Of a DNA stretch of 31,868 nucleotides, positions 28,341 through 31,868 are shown piece after piece; position 1 is the first letter of the stretch, and each line of letters opens with the position of its first letter. A program made the position numbers and the translations under genes. The notes under the pieces were generated by a model. The model did not search any database. It saw only the letters and a list, made by a program, of their open reading frames with translations, and was not told the DNA's origin. The stretch is from a virus: positions 1 through 31,868 of the IMG/VR virus record IMGVR_UViG_3300043331_000537; one strand, given 5' to 3'.

Positions 28341-30109
28341 ACCGAGGCGAGCCCCTGGTGCTCGTAGATACTCCCGCCCTCCGGCTGCACGATGACGCGC
28401 GTCATCGCGATCACGAGCGCCACGATGCCGTCCACGCGCTCCGTCCGCGTGTCCTTGATCGGCCGGATCATCTCCTGCCGGCCATGCTCGATGACGGCGT
28501 TGCGCACGCACCACGCCATCACCGGGTTGCCGTCATGGCGGAACCGCTTCGCCGCCACCATCGCCTCCACCGCCTTGGCGGCCGGGCTCATGTTCTCGAA
28601 GCTCTGGCGGATCGGGACCGGCGTGAGGCCCGCGGCCGTGAGGCGCGTCATCACCGCACTCGCATTCGACGGATCGAGCGGGATCTCGACGAGCTCGACG
28701 CCGTGCGTGTCCACGAGCGCCGTGATGTAGTCCACGATCGCGTCGTGATCGATCGCATTCCCGCGCGTCGCGGTGAGGTGGCCCGCGTCGCGCCAGCGAT
28801 CGTACGGCACGCGATCCCGCGTCACGCGCTGGAGGATGTTGTCGCCCGGGATCCAGAAGTGCGTGAACACCTCGCGCGGCTCGTCGAGCGTGACGAGCAC
28901 GAGCGCCGAGAGGTCGCTGGTGGACGACAGATCGAGGCCCGCGATGCAGCGCCGCCCGCGCAGCGAGGCGAGCGTGACCGGCCCCGCACACGCGAGCCAG
29001 TCGTCGATCGAGATCCACCGCGTCACGTTCTCCGTCCAGATGCAAAAGTTCAGGCGCTTGGTGATGTTCTGCGCCGCCGGCATGCCGAGCGCCTCGGCAA
29101 CCGTCTCGCGCAGATAGCGGCGCGTGATCGAGACATCGAGATTCGGGTTCGCCTTGATCCACGTGCGCTCGTCCGTCCAGTCGTCGCACGCCGCGCAGCC
29201 GTCGACCGGCGACGGCTTGCCCTCCGCGCGGTGCACGTCGCACACGTCGAGCTGGCAGACATAAGCGAACCAGGCATCGTTCTCCATGACGCCGTCCAGC
29301 ACCTTGAGCGAGTAATCGTGATGCTGGTAGCAGATCGAGTGCCGATCGAAGCCGCTATTGGTGATCTCCAGGATGAGCGCTTGCCGGCGCCCTTTCGTGC
29401 CGAGGCGCAGCTTGTTGACCACGATCTCCGTCGGGTGCTCGTGGATCTCATCGATGAGCGCCATATGCACGCGCTTGGCGTCGAGCGAGCGCCCTTCGGA
29501 CGAGACCGGGCGGATGAAGGAGCCCGACGCGAGGTGCGCGATGTTGTGCTCGGTCACGTCGAGCTGCGCCGCCAGGTCGGGCGACGTCGCCACCATGCTC
29601 TTCACGTCGTCGAACATGATGTGCGCCTGCTCGCGCGTGACCGCGGCACAGAACACCTGCGCGCCCGGCTCGTCGTCGAACATGATGCCGCCGATGGCGA
29701 GGCCCGCAAGTTGGGGGGTCTTACCGTTTCCCTTCCCCGCTTCGATGTACGCGGTGCGGAAGCGCCGGAACCCGTCGGCGCCGAGCCAGCCGAAGAGCGA
29801 GCCGACGATGAACTGCTGCCACGGCTGGAGCTGGAACGGCTGCCCGGCGTGCGCGCCTTCGCGGAACTTGAGCATCGTCGGAAAGAAGTCGATCCACGCC
29901 TGCGCGAGCCCGGCGTTGAACCGCAGCCCGCGCGTATGACCGGTCTCGAGGTCTGCGAGATGACGGGCGCCGGCGAGACGGACGGCGCGACCCGCCGGGA
30001 TGTCGCCCGCGACCACGGCCCGCGCGTACGCGGTGACCGGATCGTCAGGCGCGCGTCGCCGCCGCGGATTTCTTCGCCTTGAGGGCCGTGAGCGGGTTGT
30101 GGGGCTCAC
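28337..30109 (-). CDS. terL: Terminase large subunit (590 aa)
   Basis: ATG 30109 overlaps the small subunit gene by 65 bases. Walker A is EAGKGNGKT (residues 123-131); Walker B is MALIDE (Asp220, Glu221). The C-terminal nuclease has IAGLDLSSTSDLSA (first Asp), IPLDPSNASAVM, and RTERVDGIVALVIA (last Asp). This is the HK97-type Terminase_1 family. It pumps DNA into the head at the portal and cuts it. The N-terminal Arg-rich stretch of ~20 residues may mean the real start is slightly later, but no better start codon with a ribosome binding site was seen. Confidence 0.95.
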   Translation of the reverse strand: MSPTTRSRPSRRRNPRRRRAPDDPVTAYARAVVAGDIPAGRAVRLAGARHLADLETGHTRGLRFNAGLAQAWIDFFPTMLKFREGAHAGQPFQLQPWQQFIVGSLFGWLGADGFRRFRTAYIEAGKGNGKTPQLAGLAIGGIMFDDEPGAQVFCAAVTREQAHIMFDDVKSMVATSPDLAAQLDVTEHNIAHLASGSFIRPVSSEGRSLDAKRVHMALIDEIHEHPTEIVVNKLRLGTKGRRQALILEITNSGFDRHSICYQHHDYSLKVLDGVMENDAWFAYVCQLDVCDVHRAEGKPSPVDGCAACDDWTDERTWIKANPNLDVSITRRYLRETVAEALGMPAAQNITKRLNFCIWTENVTRWISIDDWLACAGPVTLASLRGRRCIAGLDLSSTSDLSALVLVTLDEPREVFTHFWIPGDNILQRVTRDRVPYDRWRDAGHLTATRGNAIDHDAIVDYITALVDTHGVELVEIPLDPSNASAVMTRLTAAGLTPVPIRQSFENMSPAAKAVEAMVAAKRFRHDGNPVMAWCVRNAVIEHGRQEMIRPIKDTRTERVDGIVALVIAMTRVIVQPEGGSIYEHQGLASV

Positions 30110-30533
30110 TCGGTGGAGTCGTCTCCAGACCGTGACGTGCCTGCGGGCTCATGCCGAACTCGACGAGAAAGTCGCGCATCTGCTTGAGCGCCGTGTTCGC
30201 GATCGACAGATACGGGCTCATGATCGGGTAGCCGTTCGGCGACTTGATGATGGTGCCGAACTCCTTCAGCTTCGCCTCCGCGCCGATCCAGCGCGACCAC
30301 GCGTGGCAGTAGGCCGCGAGCGCCGCGCGGTCGAGCGTCGTCACCAAGCCGAGACGCGACAGCTCGCCGATGACGCGGTTCCATTCGCGACGCGCTTCGT
30401 CGTCGAGGTGGTCCGGGCACGCGGGCGGGGTCGCGTCGGGCTGGACTTCGCGGTCCGGCAAGCGTCGCCGGCCGGGGTTGCCGCGGAGGATGCGGAGGTT
30501 CGTCGGCTCCGGCTTCGGTCCGCGACGGCCCAT
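30045..30533 (-). CDS. terS: Terminase small subunit, P27 type (162 aa)
   Basis: ATG 30533. It starts MGRRGPKPEPTNLRILRGNP, then GRRRLPDREVQPDATPPACP, with WNRVIGELSRLGLVTTLDRA and IIKSPNGYPIMSPYLSIANT, the exact layout of Terminase_4/P27 family small subunits. It recognises the packaging site and regulates the large subunit. The gene before it overlaps by TGATG. Confidence 0.92.
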   Translation of the reverse strand: MGRRGPKPEPTNLRILRGNPGRRRLPDREVQPDATPPACPDHLDDEARREWNRVIGELSRLGLVTTLDRAALAAYCHAWSRWIGAEAKLKEFGTIIKSPNGYPIMSPYLSIANTALKQMRDFLVEFGMSPQARHGLETTPPSEPHNPLTALKAKKSAAATRA

Positions 30534-30637
30534 CAGCGCACCACCGTCCGGGTCGTGGCAAATCCCCAGCGCGGAAACCTGCGACCGCGACAAGAGCGGG
30601 CCGGCGCGGTCTCGCTCGCGATGCTCCAGAGATTCAC
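30533..30637 (-). CDS. Very small basic protein of 34 aa (or leader peptide)
   Basis: GTG 30637 overlaps the preceding stop as GTGA, with a G-rich GGGGAGGGGGGA sequence upstream, and the stop overlaps the terS start as TGATG. The product (NLWSIASETAPARSCRGRRF, then PRWGFATTRTVVR) is basic. It may be a real small protein, or a leader whose translation opens the terS start. Confidence 0.4.
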   Translation of the reverse strand: MNLWSIASETAPARSCRGRRFPRWGFATTRTVVR

Positions 30638-30948
30638 TCCCCCCTCCCCGTCGCCGCGCGCACGCATGGTCGCTCGCCGCAGCGCGCGCCGAGCAGAGCG
30701 AGCCCGGACGCGATCGTGCGCATCGTGATCGGATCGCCGTCGCGTCGCGCGTGCTGCACGGCACAGGAGGTGGCGTACGGCGTGCCGATCGTCCCCGTCA
30801 CGACGAGGTGCTCGCACCGCACGCGCACGACTTGGCCGAGGAGCAGTGTCGTCGTCTGGCAGCACGCGCCGCACTGCACGCAGGGGTTATTGCGGGGGAT
30901 GCCGAGGTGGAGCCACCCGTAGGCGTCCTGATCATCGGCCGCCGTCAC
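30634..30948 (-). CDS. CxxCxxCC protein, YkgJ-like (104 aa)
   Basis: GTG 30948 couples to the previous stop by GTGA. It contains NPCVQCGACCQTT (Cys23, 26, 29, 30), then RCEHLVV (Cys45) and TSCAVQH (Cys62). The CxxCxxCC motif followed by further cysteines is that of the YkgJ-type putative zinc- or iron-chelating domain (PF03692-like). Cys90 and Cys95 are additional. Function in the phage is unknown; a metal-binding or Fe-S role is likely. Confidence 0.65.
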   Translation of the reverse strand: MTAADDQDAYGWLHLGIPRNNPCVQCGACCQTTTLLLGQVVRVRCEHLVVTGTIGTPYATSCAVQHARRDGDPITMRTIASGLALLGARCGERPCVRAATGRGE

Positions 30949-31121
30949 CGCCACACCACGGTGCCGAGCTCGGTGATCAGCGAGCGGCACGTCACGCACT
31001 CCACGACCCGCTCGTCCGTGAGCGCGTGCGTCGTCATCACGAGCGCATGCCCGTCGTGCGCGTCGAGCCACTGCTCGATCGCTGACCAGAGGACGGGCAC
31101 GTACGTCGCCGGCGTCGTCAT
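30945..31121 (-). CDS. Small protein of 58 aa
   Basis: ATG 31121 couples to the previous stop by ATGA, and the end couples by GTGA. It begins MTTPATYVPVLWSAIEQWLD, then AHDGHALVMTTHALTDERVV and ECVTCRSLITELGTVVW. A CxxC and two His could bind zinc. Function unknown. Confidence 0.65.
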   Translation of the reverse strand: MTTPATYVPVLWSAIEQWLDAHDGHALVMTTHALTDERVVECVTCRSLITELGTVVWR

Positions 31122-31288
31122 CGCCCAAGGTCGCCGCGCAGCCATCGCGCCCCGCGCTCGATCGCGGCGAGACAGTCGCGGGCCTCGCGCCCACCCGCTC
31201 GGCACTCGGCGTAGAGCACGAAGGCGAGGATCAGGCTGATGGTCAGGGCCATCAGGAAAAGCAGGGTGGCGGTCTCGCGGTCGATCAT
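31118..31288 (-). CDS. Small membrane protein of 56 aa
   Basis: ATG 31288 couples to the HNH gene stop by ATGA. Residues 7-27 are hydrophobic (ATLLFLMALTISLILAFVLY), one membrane helix, followed by ECRAGGREARDCLAAIERGA. Function unknown. Confidence 0.65.
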   Translation of the reverse strand: MIDRETATLLFLMALTISLILAFVLYAECRAGGREARDCLAAIERGARWLRGDLGR

Positions 31289-31743
31289 CGCTTCGCCGCT
31301 GTCCTCGTGACCGCTAGCTCGCGCGCGGTCTTCTCGCGCGCGGTCTTCGCGTTGTGGCACCAGACACACAGACCCTGGCCATTGTCCAAGGACCACGCGT
31401 CCAGGCAGTCCCAGGCTCGGCCCCGGTCGGTGAGGACCTTAGCCAGCCGCCTCCGGGCCCCCACGGGATCCTGGCTCCACTCGGCGAGCGGGATGACGTG
31501 ATCGGCCACCGTCGCCGACTCGACGCGACCCTGAGCCAAGCACGGCACGCACAGCGGGCCGTGGGCGAGGACCAGCAGGCGCCACCTCCGGTGGCGGGCG
31601 TCGTAGCCTCGCCGGGCGGCCGTCCCGCGGATCGCCTGAGCACGGCGGTGGCTCGCCTGGCGGTGCTGCGGGCACCGCGGCCCGACGTCCACGAGGACCG
31701 GGCACCCCGGCTCAGCGCACGGGTGCAGCGGTCGGGTCGGCAT
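31285..31743 (-). CDS. HNH endonuclease (152 aa)
   Basis: ATG 31743 is the first gene of the late operon. CAEPGCPVLVDVGPRCPQH, then ESATVADHVIPLAEWSQDP and NGQGLCVWCHNAKTARE, show the HNH core (DHVIPL, then N and H of CHNAKT) with CxxC zinc pairs (CVPC and CVWC). Phage HNH proteins next to terminase genes often help cut DNA for packaging, and that role is likely here. Confidence 0.92.
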   Translation of the reverse strand: MPTRPLHPCAEPGCPVLVDVGPRCPQHRQASHRRAQAIRGTAARRGYDARHRRWRLLVLAHGPLCVPCLAQGRVESATVADHVIPLAEWSQDPVGARRRLAKVLTDRGRAWDCLDAWSLDNGQGLCVWCHNAKTAREKTARELAVTRTAAKR

Positions 31744-31752
31744 TTCCGGGCA

Positions 31753-31791
31753 ATCCTATCGGAAAGCGCGAGATGTGCGCAAGAATTGCGC
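31753..31791 (-). promoter_or_regulatory. Promoter with palindrome ahead of the late operon
   Basis: On the minus strand, TTGCGC (31777-31782), an 18-bp spacer and TAGGAT (31753-31758) make a plausible promoter whose start would lie nearly at ATG 31743. GCGCAA-GAA-TTGCGC (31777-31791) is a perfect inverted repeat overlapping the -35, a possible operator for late-gene control. Confidence 0.45.
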
Positions 31792-31868
31792 TCAGACACC
31801 ACACGTAGGGGTCGGATGGCTCATCGGGGGTAGCGCGATGCGAAAAATCCGCTTGACGCCAGTGGTGG

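Noticed and set aside
28358-30082. Long plus-strand open frame opposite the large terminase
   Set aside because: Composition is Arg/His/Asp-rich shadow of a GC-rich gene; the minus strand has all TerL motifs.
1-31868. tRNA or rRNA genes
   Set aside because: No cloverleaf-like segment or rRNA signature was noticed while reading both strands.

Overview
The window is part of a GC-rich genome of a tailed phage (or prophage) with a long non-contractile (siphovirus-type) tail and an HK97-type head. A recognisable packaging, head and tail module fills about two thirds of it on the minus strand, in the order HNH endonuclease, small and large terminase, portal, prohead protease, major capsid protein, connector and head closure, tail tube, frameshifted tail chaperones, tape measure, hub and fibre. 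Host identity cannot be read directly. The high GC, a Sec signal peptide and a lipobox-like sequence fit a GC-rich, probably Gram-negative host. No integrase or endolysin was recognised, and the left edge cuts a gene.

Layout. (1) 1-4774, minus strand: an early-type operon. It holds a cut replication-type protein at the edge, a Cas4/RecB-like nuclease with four cysteines placed for an Fe-S cluster, its 377-aa neighbour, several very small genes joined by 4-bp or 1-bp stop/start overlaps, and an unusual helix-turn-helix/lipoprotein-like fusion. (2) 4758-4838: a divergent control region with two inverted repeats. (3) 4839-8356, plus strand: an Xre-type regulator, a small protein, a strong promoter, a zinc ribbon, a tiny membrane protein, an exported beta-helix protein, a TnpB/Cas12-like protein followed at once by three direct repeats that look like a CRISPR mini-array, and a holin-like membrane protein. 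(4) 8366-31743, minus strand: the late operon, read from right to left.

The most interesting element is at 6794-8101. A 383-aa protein with the layout of a compact TnpB/Cas12 effector seems to have lost all three RuvC catalytic residues and the zinc finger. It is followed by two identical 37-bp repeats and a degenerate third, separated by unrelated 37- and 43-bp sequences. The first repeat overlaps the end of the effector gene. This looks like a phage-borne, cas1/cas2-free, nuclease-dead RNA-guided DNA-binding system, which would more likely silence or regulate targets than cut them. The assignment rests on reading motifs by eye.

Other notable structures: a canonical -1 slippery heptamer in the tail chaperone gene; an extra domain inserted in the tail tube protein; a 333-bp tandem duplication in the hub protein; eleven 22-residue repeats in the fibre split by a lectin-like domain; a consensus promoter and nested inverted repeat ahead of the capsid gene; and a gp10-like tail completion gene displaced to between the chaperones and the tape measure. 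Minus-strand genes are extensively coupled by ATGA, GTGA or TGATG junctions, which reveals five genes of 34-59 residues that are easy to miss.
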